A stretch of 5,176 nt of DNA from Pseudorhodobacter antarcticus. GTDB taxonomy: Bacteria; Pseudomonadota; Alphaproteobacteria; Rhodobacterales; Rhodobacteraceae. The notes below the pieces were generated by a model. It saw only the letters and a list, made by a program, of their open reading frames with translations, made no database searches and was not told the DNA's origin. Every line of letters begins with the position of its first letter. Within the stretch, counting starts at the first letter, position 1. Both the position numbers and the translations under genes were made by a program. Location: NCBI GenBank assembly GCA_945861995.1, contig CAMAWZ010000187.1, positions 1 to 5,176 on the forward strand. The letters are read 5' to 3'. Below are positions 1-5,176 of the stretch, piece by piece.

Positions 1-69
1 ATCGCCCGCAAATTGCGCCAGAAACAGCGCGGGGCCCTTTAACGTACTCATCGCCGCTTGTGGGGCCAT
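1..69 (-). CDS. Sugar phosphate isomerase/epimerase-like protein, N-terminal fragment
   Basis: Only the first 23 codons lie in the window; the gene runs off the left edge. The peptide begins MAPQAAMSTLKGPALFLAQF and continues AGD. The stretch KGPALFLAQFAGD resembles, from memory, the first beta strand of a family of AP-endonuclease-2-like TIM-barrel sugar isomerases/epimerases common in rhizobia and roseobacters, often found beside sugar ABC transporters and Gfo/Idh-type dehydrogenases. The ATG at 69-67 is chosen because an AGGAGA Shine-Dalgarno (82-77) lies at good spacing; a second in-frame ATG at 51-49 has no such site. The gene starts 3 bases after the repressor stop codon, so the two are very likely co-transcribed. 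The enzyme would be cytoplasmic and act on the imported sugar or a derivative; the exact reaction cannot be read from 23 residues. An unrelated protein remains possible. Confidence 0.6.
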   Translation of the reverse strand, partial: MAPQAAMSTLKGPALFLAQFAGD

Positions 70-72
70 GAC

Positions 73-1107
73 CTAATCTCCTGTTTTAAAATCTGATAAT
101 TGGGGTATTTGCAAGCGCTGGCCCGTTTCGGCAGGGCGGCCTTCGATGGCGTCCATCACCGCGCGGGCAAGGCTGCGGCCCGCTTGATCGACATCTTCGC
201 TGGCGACCATAATCTCGCGCCGAAAACGGTGCAAAAACTGGATGGCCTCTTTCGAGGCGATCTGAAAGTCTTGACCGATCCGCAGGCCCAATCGCTCTAG
301 CGCGGCAACCGCAGACATCGCCCCCGTGGTTGAGGACGATATAATGCCATCAGGGCGCGGGTTTTGGCCCCAGCGCGCGGCAACGCCCTGTTCAACTTGC
401 GCGCCGATGCTGTCAGAGCTAAAGCCCCTTGCCAATTCTACAGTAACACCGCAGGCCGCCGCTGCCTCAAACATTCCCGCAATCATATGCTGGGCATACA
501 TCTGGTCTGCCGGCGGCACGATGCCATAGATATGGCGGCATCCGCGCGCGGCCAACGCCGTGACCGCCAGAATGCCAAAGGCCTGATTGTCATAATCAAA
601 AAAGGGATGCGACAGGCCCATATTGCTGCGCCCGTGCGTGGCGAACGGAATATGGTGCTGCGAAAGATAGGCCACACGGGGGTCGTCTGCCTTGGTTTGG
701 TTAAAGATAATCCCATCCGCCGACCCCGTTTCCACCAGATACCGAATGGGATCAAGCGGGTCTTGATCGGGAAAATAGGGCATGACAACCAGATGATAGG
801 ACGATCCGCGCAAACTGTCGGCAATAGCATACAGCAGTTTGGCGGTGTTGTTCATAACATCCGCCTCTGTCGAGATTACCAGCGCGATGACATTGGTTTT
901 CCCTGTGCGTAAACGCACACCTGCGCGGTTCGGGCGGTAGCCCAGCTTTATCGCCGCTTCGCGCACGCGCGCTTTTGTCGCCTCGCCAATATCGGGGGCG
1001 TCAGACAGCGCTCGGCTGACGGTTGCCACAGCCAGCCCCGTTTCCAGGGCGATTGTCTTTAGGGTCGGGCGGGCTTGCGCCGTTAAGGCTTGATCAAACT
1101 GTGCCAT
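73..1107 (-). CDS. LacI-family transcriptional regulator of the sugar-uptake locus
   Basis: A 344-residue protein, a normal LacI-family length. Residues about 15-34 form the LacI helix-turn-helix (TLKTIALETGLAVATVSRAL), followed by the hinge region (GYRPNRAGVRLRTGKT, about 56-71). The rest is a periplasmic-binding-protein-like effector domain. It retains family landmarks: PFATHGRS in place of the usual PFVxxGR, the D-Y-D-N segment, and a DGIISSSTTGAMSAV strand-helix. The usual VGFDD-like strand is changed to IASKEA. Recognition-helix residues equivalent to LacI Tyr17/Gln18 are Val27/Ala28, so its operator should differ from lacO. ATG 1107-1105 is preferred over the adjacent TTG at 1110-1108, because GAGGG (1116-1112) lies 4 bases from the ATG and only 1 from the TTG. 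The gene diverges from the transporter operon and precedes the isomerase-like gene, so it most likely represses the locus in response to the imported sugar or a metabolite. The effector is unknown. Confidence 0.93.
   Translation of the reverse strand: MAQFDQALTAQARPTLKTIALETGLAVATVSRALSDAPDIGEATKARVREAAIKLGYRPNRAGVRLRTGKTNVIALVISTEADVMNNTAKLLYAIADSLRGSSYHLVVMPYFPDQDPLDPIRYLVETGSADGIIFNQTKADDPRVAYLSQHHIPFATHGRSNMGLSHPFFDYDNQAFGILAVTALAARGCRHIYGIVPPADQMYAQHMIAGMFEAAAACGVTVELARGFSSDSIGAQVEQGVAARWGQNPRPDGIISSSTTGAMSAVAALERLGLRIGQDFQIASKEAIQFLHRFRREIMVASEDVDQAGRSLARAVMDAIEGRPAETGQRLQIPQLSDFKTGD
77..82 (-). promoter_or_regulatory. Ribosome binding site of the isomerase-like gene
   Basis: AGGAGA on the minus strand lies inside the last codons of the repressor gene, 7 bases before the ATG at 69-67. 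It decides this start over the ATG at 51-49. It also shows that the downstream gene has its own strong initiation site even though it is tightly linked to the repressor gene. Confidence 0.7.
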
Positions 1108-1144
1108 CAAGCCCTCGGAATAAACTTGCCCACCAAACCAAAGG

Positions 1145-1168
1145 TGATTCGCTGATCAGCGCGAATCA
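1145..1168. promoter_or_regulatory. Candidate operator: inverted repeat TGATTCGC-N8-GCGAATCA
   Basis: The arms TGATTCGC (1145-1152) and GCGAATCA (1161-1168) are perfect reverse complements of 8 bases each. A second perfect 10-base palindrome, GCTGATCAGC (1151-1160), is nested inside, offset by one base from the outer centre. The element overlaps the proposed -10 and start of the repressor promoter, so bound regulator would block transcription. Typical LacI-family operators have a central CG, which this lacks, so a different regulator or an RNA hairpin in the repressor leader is an alternative. Confidence 0.4.
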
Positions 1169-1193
1169 TTAAGTTTAAGCGGAGACGTGACAA
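1165..1193 (-). promoter_or_regulatory. Candidate sigma70-type promoter of the repressor gene
   Basis: On the minus strand, TTGTCA (1193-1188; five of six matches to TTGACA) is followed after exactly 17 bases by AATGAT (1170-1165; four of six matches to TATAAT). The predicted start near position 1158 would give a leader of about 50 bases before the ATG at 1107. The -10 hexamer overlaps the inverted repeat at 1145-1168, an arrangement expected for autorepression. Assignment rests on pattern alone. Confidence 0.4.
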
Positions 1194-1221
1194 TTGTGAC
1201 AGGTTCATAACAATGCCGATT

Positions 1222-1233
1222 CTTTGTGCAAAG
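1222..1233. promoter_or_regulatory. Possible LacI-type operator CTTTGTGCAAAG
   Basis: The arms CTTTG and CAAAG are perfect reverse complements around a central TG. This is one base away from TTTGCGCAAA, a typical LacI-family operator shape with a central CG. The site lies near the middle of the divergent region, upstream of any plausible transporter promoter. A 12-base near-palindrome can arise by chance in 300 bases, so support is limited. Confidence 0.25.
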
Positions 1234-1314
1234 CGGGCCGATGGGTGCAGTTCGGTGGGTGTTTTCACCAAAGGTTCCGCACCTAACGCCTTTTATTGTT
1301 AGCTGAAATTCTGT

Positions 1315-1335
1315 GCATAAAAAAGCGGGTTATGC
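1315..1335. repeat. Inverted repeat GCATAA-N9-TTATGC
   Basis: Perfect 6-base arms (1315-1320 and 1330-1335) are separated by 9 bases in the AT-rich part of the region, about 75 bases upstream of the binding-protein start codon. It could be a regulator site near the transporter promoter or a small hairpin. A similar, weaker dyad, CTAAC-N10-GTTAG, lies at 1283-1302 with the same 15-base spacing between arm starts. Confidence 0.25.
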
Positions 1336-1410
1336 GAAAATAAATGTCTTGAATGAAAATCTATATCGTTTTAGCCTTTCTCTATAACGTTGCAGGTCTG
1401 GGAGGACTGA

Positions 1411-2640
1411 ATGAAAAACTGGAAACTAATGTCGGCACTTTTGGTGTCGGCCGCGCTGCCATCGTCGGCATTCGCGGTGGATTTGGAAGTGACCCACTGG
1501 TGGACTTCGGGCGGTGAAGCGGCTGCTGTGGCAGAGCTTGCCAAAGCATTTGACGCCACGGGCGATAAATGGGTTGATGGCGCCATTGCAGGCGGCGGCG
1601 ATACCGCGCGCCCTGTTATGATTTCGCGCATCACGGGCGGCGATCCAATGGCGATGACGCAGTTCAACCATGGCCAGCAAGCGCTGGAATTGGTCGAAGC
1701 GGGTCTGATGCTGGATCTGACCGATGTGGCCGAAGCAGAGGGTTGGAAAGACAAAATTTTCCCACCAGGTTTGCTGGAAAGCTGCACCGTTGACGGCAAA
1801 ATTTACTGTGCGCCAGTGAACATTCACTCGCCAGAATGGCTGTGGCTGTCGAACAAAGTTTATGAAGATATCGGCATTCCTGTTCCACAAAACTGGAACG
1901 AGTTCGTGGCATCTGCACCGCAAGTTGAAGCCGCTGGCAAAATCCCATTGGCACTGGGCAACCAGCCTTGGCAGTCGAACCTTGCTTTTGGCGCGTTGAC
2001 CGTGGCCGTTGCTGGGCTTGACGTGTGGAAGAAAGTAAACATCGACAAGGATATGGCTGTGGCCGCTGGTCCTGAAATGGCCGCCGTGTTCACCGCCGCT
2101 GCCGATGCGCGCAAATTGGCTGCAAAGTCGACCGTGCAAGATTGGAACCAAGCGACAAACTTGGTCATCACCGACGAGGCCGCAGGGCAAATCATGGGTG
2201 ACTGGGCGCAGGGCGAATTCCAAGTTGCTGGCGAAGTGGCTGGCAAAGACTACACCTGCCTGCCTGGCATGGGTCTGAACGCCTATCTGTCGACAGGCGG
2301 CGATGCGTTTTACTTCCCCAAACTGGATGATCCAGAAAAAGAAGCCGCGCAAAAGCGTCTGGCAGCTTTGATGGTATCGCCCGAAGTACAAGTTGCCTTT
2401 AACCTGAAGAAAGGCTCGCTGCCTATTCGCGGTGACGTCGATCTTTCGGCTGCCAACGACTGCATGAAAAAAGGTCTGGAAATTCTGGCCAGCGGCAACG
2501 TGATGCCAGCGGGTGACCAGTTGTGGTCGCCAGACGTTCAAACCCAACTCGGCGACATGCAGGGCGAATTCTGGAAAACCGACATGTCGGCAGAAGATGC
2601 CCACAAGAAGTACGTCGAAATCCTGACCTCGGGTCTGTAA
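1411..2640 (+). CDS. Periplasmic sugar-binding protein of a GtsA-type (CUT1) ABC importer
   Basis: A 409-residue extracellular solute-binding protein that captures sugar in the periplasm and delivers it to the permease pair. The N-terminus is a Sec signal peptide (basic MKNWK, hydrophobic core, likely cleavage after SAFA at residue 22). Segments recalled from GtsA-type glucose/mannose-binding proteins occur in order: HWWTSGGE (29-36), AGGGD (60-64), PVNIHSPEWLW (135-145), GNQPWQ (183-188), MGDWAQGEF (262-270) and NLKKGSLPIR near 331-340. The tryptophans are likely sugar-stacking residues. Four cysteines in the mature protein (C125, C133, C283, C351) suggest one or two disulfides, plausible in the periplasm. 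GGGAGG (1400-1405) lies 5 bases before the ATG. It is the first gene of the operon and is followed by an intrinsic terminator. Glucose, mannose or a related sugar is the family-based guess; the true ligand is not readable from sequence. Confidence 0.92.
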   Translation: MKNWKLMSALLVSAALPSSAFAVDLEVTHWWTSGGEAAAVAELAKAFDATGDKWVDGAIAGGGDTARPVMISRITGGDPMAMTQFNHGQQALELVEAGLMLDLTDVAEAEGWKDKIFPPGLLESCTVDGKIYCAPVNIHSPEWLWLSNKVYEDIGIPVPQNWNEFVASAPQVEAAGKIPLALGNQPWQSNLAFGALTVAVAGLDVWKKVNIDKDMAVAAGPEMAAVFTAAADARKLAAKSTVQDWNQATNLVITDEAAGQIMGDWAQGEFQVAGEVAGKDYTCLPGMGLNAYLSTGGDAFYFPKLDDPEKEAAQKRLAALMVSPEVQVAFNLKKGSLPIRGDVDLSAANDCMKKGLEILASGNVMPAGDQLWSPDVQTQLGDMQGEFWKTDMSAEDAHKKYVEILTSGL

Positions 2641-2656
2641 TCACACCTTTTCGGAG

Positions 2657-2689
2657 GGGCCGCTTGCTATGCGCGAGCGGCCCTTTTTT
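2657..2689 (+). terminator. Intercistronic intrinsic terminator after the binding-protein gene
   Basis: GGGCCGCTTGC (2657-2667) pairs with GCGAGCGGCCC (2673-2683) in an 11-base stem with one G-U pair and a 5-base loop (2668-2672), directly followed by six T residues (2684-2689). This is a textbook rho-independent terminator, 16 bases after the stop codon. Since permease genes follow on the same strand, it most likely acts as a partial terminator or as a 3' stabiliser of the binding-protein mRNA, keeping that protein in excess over the membrane components. Confidence 0.88.
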
Positions 2690-2716
2690 CACCCCGAATG
2701 GGGGGCTGGCTGGTAC

Positions 2717-2726
2717 GGGGGGAAGG
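2717..2726 (+). promoter_or_regulatory. Purine-rich ribosome binding site of the first permease gene
   Basis: GGGGGGAAGG ends 2 bases before the ATG at 2729; its G-rich core sits at a usable distance. It supports ATG 2729 over the upstream in-frame ATG at 2669, which lies in the loop of the terminator hairpin. A nearby CCCC (2692-2695) can form a small CCCC-GAAT-GGGG hairpin with 2700-2703, or could pair with this G run instead; whether either matters is unknown. Confidence 0.5.
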
Positions 2727-2728
2727 CC

Positions 2729-3622
2729 ATGGCAACGGCAACAAGAAGGGGGCGGATATTTCGCAACCTAAACGCAAAAATCGCCGCATTACCGATGATT
2801 TTTACCACTTTGGTGGTGTTTGTGGGCGGCACGCTATGGACGGTTTTCTACTCCTTCACCGATTCAAAACTTTTGCCGCGCGAAAGATTTGTCGGCTTTG
2901 ACCAATATGAACGGCTGTGGGGCAGCAGCCTGTGGGTCACATCTATTCAGAACATTATGTTTTTTGGCGCGATGTCGCTGGTTTTCACCATCGTCATGGG
3001 ATTTGTCTTGGCCGCGCTGATGGATCAGAAAATCCGTTTTGAAGACACGTTCCGCACGATCATGCTGTACCCGTTCGCGCTGTCTTTCGTGGTGACGGGG
3101 CTGGTGTGGCAGTGGATTTTGAACCCCGATTTGGGCATTCAGCACGTTGTGCGCGAGATGGGCTGGACGACGTTTAACTTTGATCCGATGAACAACCCGG
3201 ATACGGTTTTATACGGGCTGCTGATTGCGGGGCTGTGGCAGGGCACTGGATTTACGATGGTGCTGATGCTGTCGGGCCTGCGCGGGATTGACGAAGATAT
3301 TTGGAAAGCTGTTAAGGTGGACGGCATTCCGACATGGAAAGCCTATCTTTTCGTGATCATCCCCATGATGCGCCCTGTTTTCATCACCGTGTTGGTGCTG
3401 GCAGCGGCAGGGATCATTCGCCTTTACGATTTGGTCGTCGCGCAAACGTCGGGGGGGCCTGGGATCTCTAGCCAAGTGCCTGCGATGTATGTTTACCGAT
3501 ATATGTTTTCGGCGCAGAATTTGGGCCAAGGCTTTGCCGCATCAACCATGATGCTGCTGTCGGTGCTGATCGTGCTGATCCCTTGGGCCTATCTTGAATT
3601 TGGAGGCAAAAAGCGTGGCTAG
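2729..3622 (+). CDS. ABC sugar transporter inner-membrane permease (GtsB/MalF-type)
   Basis: A 297-residue integral membrane protein that forms half of the translocation pore. About six hydrophobic segments are visible: roughly residues 18-43, 76-97, 110-129, 160-184, 217-240 and 270-292. The cytoplasmic EAA-loop, which docks on the ATPase, begins at EDIWKAVKVDG (189-199), with the loop proline in VIIPMMRP. The segments LNPDLG, SGLRGID, LYDLVVAQTSGGPG and QVPAMYVYRYMFS match what I recall of GtsB-like permeases. Starting at ATG 2729 gives a normal short basic N-terminus (MATATRRGR); the extension from ATG 2669 would begin inside a terminator hairpin and encode an atypical leader. The 3' end overlaps the next permease gene by 8 bases, indicating translational coupling. 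It lies downstream of the intercistronic terminator, so its transcription depends on read-through or an unseen promoter. Confidence 0.93.
   Translation: MATATRRGRIFRNLNAKIAALPMIFTTLVVFVGGTLWTVFYSFTDSKLLPRERFVGFDQYERLWGSSLWVTSIQNIMFFGAMSLVFTIVMGFVLAALMDQKIRFEDTFRTIMLYPFALSFVVTGLVWQWILNPDLGIQHVVREMGWTTFNFDPMNNPDTVLYGLLIAGLWQGTGFTMVLMLSGLRGIDEDIWKAVKVDGIPTWKAYLFVIIPMMRPVFITVLVLAAAGIIRLYDLVVAQTSGGPGISSQVPAMYVYRYMFSAQNLGQGFAASTMMLLSVLIVLIPWAYLEFGGKKRG
3602..3606 (+). promoter_or_regulatory. Ribosome binding site of the second permease gene
   Basis: A perfect GGAGG inside the end of the first permease gene lies 8 bases before GTG 3615. It fixes that GTG as the start, rather than the in-frame TTG at 3594, which would place the site inside the coding sequence. 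Confidence 0.8.
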
Positions 3623-4535
3623 TGTATCAACCAATATCGCGGCCAATGCAGCAAGCGCGGCCGCACGTGGGCCAAAGCCGCGCCGCACCTTTTCGTCGCG
3701 CAACATCATGCTGTATGGCACGCTGATGATAATGAGCCTGTATTACCTGCTGCCGCTTTGGGTGATGATGATGACATCGCTAAAGGGTATGCCAGAAATT
3801 CGGTTGGGCAATATTTTTGCCCCGCCTGTCGAAATTACGTTCGAGCCATGGGTCAAAGCGTGGTCAACCGCCTGTACGGGGCTGAACTGCGATGGCCTCT
3901 CACGCGGGTTTTGGAATTCGGTGCAGATCACTGTGCCTTCGGTGATCATCTCGATCATCGTGGCATCGGTGAACGGCTATGCTTTGGTGAATTGGAAATT
4001 CAAAGGGTCGGAAGTGTTCTTTACGATCCTGATTTTCGGCAGTTTTATTCCCTATCAGATTATGCTGTATCCAATGGTGATTTTGCTGCGCGAATTGGGG
4101 CTGTATGGCAGCCTTGGCGGGCTGGTTTTGGTGCACACCATCTTTGGGATGCCCATTCTGACGCTGCTGTTTCGCAACTATTTCTCCTCGCTTCCAGAAG
4201 AGTTGTTCAAAGCCGCACGTGTCGATGGGGCAGGATTTTGGGGGATATACCTGCGGATCATGCTGCCGATGAGCCTGCCAATGTTCGTGGTGGCGCTGAT
4301 CTTACAGGTCACGGGGATTTGGAACGATTTTCTGTTCGGGGTGGTGTTCACCAAGCCCGAGATTTACCCGATGACAGTGCAACTTAACAACATCGTCAAC
4401 TCGGTTCAGGGGGTGAAGGAATATAACGTCAACATGGCGGCGACCATGCTGACGGGCCTTGTGCCGCTGTTTATCTACTTCGCTTCGGGCAAACTCTTTG
4501 TGCGCGGCATCGCTGCGGGTGCTGTGAAAGGCTAA
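3615..4535 (+). CDS. ABC sugar transporter inner-membrane permease (GtsC/MalG-type)
   Basis: A 306-residue partner permease starting at GTG. A basic, alanine-rich cytoplasmic tail (residues 1-30) is followed by a first membrane span (about 31-53) ending in MMTSLK, a periplasmic loop with two cysteines (C87, C92), and further spans from about residue 103. The EAA-loop EELFKAARVDGAG begins at 195 and continues to RIMLPMS, a close match to the CUT1 consensus. WNDFLFGVVF, QLNNIVNS, KEYNVNMAATM and the C-terminal FVRGIAAGAVKG are strong GtsC-like markers from memory. The C-terminal GAVKG tail is standard for MalG-type subunits. The start overlaps the first permease gene by 8 bases, and the ATPase gene follows after 2 bases, so the three membrane/ATPase genes form one coupled translational unit. 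Substrate specificity cannot be derived from it alone. Confidence 0.94.
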   Translation: MASVSTNIAANAASAAARGPKPRRTFSSRNIMLYGTLMIMSLYYLLPLWVMMMTSLKGMPEIRLGNIFAPPVEITFEPWVKAWSTACTGLNCDGLSRGFWNSVQITVPSVIISIIVASVNGYALVNWKFKGSEVFFTILIFGSFIPYQIMLYPMVILLRELGLYGSLGGLVLVHTIFGMPILTLLFRNYFSSLPEELFKAARVDGAGFWGIYLRIMLPMSLPMFVVALILQVTGIWNDFLFGVVFTKPEIYPMTVQLNNIVNSVQGVKEYNVNMAATMLTGLVPLFIYFASGKLFVRGIAAGAVKG

Positions 4536-4537
4536 TC

Positions 4538-5176
4538 ATGACAAACTCTATTGAAGTCAAAGACTTGACGCTGAATTTCGGGGCTGTCTCGGTTCTGAAA
4601 AACATGAACCTTGATGTGGCGGAAGGCGAGTTTGTCGTCCTGCTGGGGCCTTCGGGCTGTGGTAAGTCCACGCTGCTGAACTGCCTTGCGGGTCTTTTGG
4701 ACATCACCGATGGGCAGATTTTTATCAAGGGCAAGAACGTCACTTGGGCCGAACCTTCGGATCGCGGCATTGGCATGGTGTTCCAATCTTATGCGCTGTA
4801 TCCGCAAATGACGGTGCGCGGGAATATGTCCTTTGGTTTGAAAAATGCCAAAGTGCCCAAGGATGAGATTGAGCGCCGCGTGGCCCGCGCCGCCGAGATT
4901 TTGCAGCTGGAACCGCTGCTAGATCGCAAACCTGCCGCCCTGTCGGGTGGACAGCGCCAGCGCGTGGCCATTGGCCGTGCTTTGGTGCGCGATGTGGATG
5001 TGTTCTTGTTTGACGAGCCGTTGTCGAACCTTGACGCAAAGCTGCGCAGCGAGCTGCGGGTGGAAATCAAGCGTCTGCATTCGCGTCTGAAAAACACCAT
5101 GGTTTATGTGACACATGACCAGATCGAAGCGTTGACATTGGCCGACCGCATTGCCGTTATGCGCGGCGGGGTTATC
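4538..5176 (+). CDS. ABC sugar transporter ATP-binding protein (MalK/UgpC-type), 3'-truncated by window
   Basis: The first 213 residues of a cytoplasmic ATPase that powers the importer; the coding sequence is open to the window edge. All nucleotide-binding motifs are intact: Walker A GPSGCGKST (37-45), Q-loop Q83, signature LSGGQ (135-139), Walker B VFLFDEP (155-161) with catalytic E160, D-loop SNLD (163-166) and switch histidine H193. The run RQRVAIGRALVRD and the DQIEALTLADRI segment after the histidine place it in the MalK/UgpC/MsmK group. Family members are about 330-370 residues, so roughly 120-150 residues, including the C-terminal TOBE/regulatory domain, lie beyond the window. ATG 4538 follows the permease stop by 2 bases and has GAAAGG (4526-4531) at 6-base spacing. 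Such ATPases sometimes serve several sugar importers, but here the operon position makes it the dedicated partner. Confidence 0.96.
   Translation, partial: MTNSIEVKDLTLNFGAVSVLKNMNLDVAEGEFVVLLGPSGCGKSTLLNCLAGLLDITDGQIFIKGKNVTWAEPSDRGIGMVFQSYALYPQMTVRGNMSFGLKNAKVPKDEIERRVARAAEILQLEPLLDRKPAALSGGQRQRVAIGRALVRDVDVFLFDEPLSNLDAKLRSELRVEIKRLHSRLKNTMVYVTHDQIEALTLADRIAVMRGGVI

Larger units (their letters stand above)
1111..1410. other. Divergent regulatory intergenic region
   Basis: These 300 bases between the repressor and the binding-protein gene contain no credible coding sequence. The half nearest the transporter (about 1285-1390) is AT-rich. The region holds a candidate minus-strand promoter for the repressor, a 24-base inverted repeat across it, and several shorter dyads listed separately. 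No convincing plus-strand -35/-10 pair was found. The best single -10-like hexamer is TATAAC at 1383-1388, with a poor -35 partner; TTGTTA (1296-1301) with TAAAAA (1318-1323, 16-base spacer) is another weak option. Confidence 0.85.

Noticed and set aside
364..912. Plus-strand frame of about 182 codons opposite the repressor gene
   Set aside because: No domain, no good ribosome site, and fully antisense to a clear LacI-family gene.
1383..1388. TATAAC as the -10 of the transporter promoter
   Set aside because: Good hexamer, but the positions 16-18 bases upstream give at best a 3/6 -35, and the leader would be only about 16 bases; not strong enough to list as a promoter.
1426..2604. Long open minus-strand frame (about 392 codons) opposite the binding-protein gene
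   Set aside because: Its translation is rich in His, Arg, Gln and Cys, with no recognisable domain. The plus strand encodes a full, signal-peptide-bearing binding protein. It is a codon-bias shadow.
2692..2703. Small hairpin CCCC-GAAT-GGGG after the terminator as a translation switch
   Set aside because: Only four base pairs, and no evidence that it competes with the ribosome site; noted under the permease ribosome site only.
3594..3614. TTG start extending the second permease by 7 residues
   Set aside because: The GGAGG at 3602-3606 lies inside this extension and is ideally spaced for GTG 3615.
3758..4387. Plus-strand frame of about 209 codons inside the second permease gene
   Set aside because: Out-of-frame shadow of a well-supported membrane protein; its translation lacks membrane spans and known motifs.
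1..5176. Novel defence system, mobile element, CRISPR array or tRNA/rRNA gene
   Set aside because: All coding capacity is explained by a LacI regulator, an isomerase-like fragment and a sugar ABC importer. No transposase, terminal repeats, spaced direct repeats or tRNA-like folds were seen.

Overview
This window looks like a chromosomal sugar-uptake locus from an alphaproteobacterium, most likely of the Rhodobacterales/Roseobacter type. That placement is an inference from moderate-to-high GC, codon use and remembered protein similarity; no search was run. The window has two divergent transcription units around a 300-base regulatory region.

Leftward unit (minus strand, positions 1-1107): a LacI-family repressor (73-1107) is followed after 3 bases by the first 23 codons of a second gene (69-1). 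That fragment resembles the N-terminus of TIM-barrel sugar phosphate isomerase/epimerase proteins. The intergenic region 1111-1410 holds a credible minus-strand promoter for the repressor, whose -10 overlaps a 24-base inverted repeat. It also holds several weaker dyad elements that could be repressor sites.

Rightward unit (plus strand, positions 1411 to the window end): a complete periplasmic sugar-binding protein (1411-2640), two inner-membrane permeases (2729-3622 and 3615-4535) and the first 213 codons of the ABC ATPase (4538 to the edge). Binding protein and permeases carry the hallmark segments of the GtsABC-type glucose/mannose ABC importers (CUT1 family), and the ATPase is of the MalK/UgpC type. 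A strong intrinsic terminator sits between the binding-protein gene and the first permease gene. It probably sets a high binding-protein to low permease ratio through partial read-through.

Working model: the binding protein captures a monosaccharide or small glycoside in the periplasm, the permease pair with an ATPase dimer imports it, the isomerase-like enzyme acts on it or a derivative, and the LacI-type protein controls both arms from the shared intergenic region.

I found no mobile element, CRISPR array, RNA gene or novel system. The points worth a second look are regulatory: the intercistronic terminator, the nested palindrome over the repressor promoter, the other dyads, and start-site corrections.
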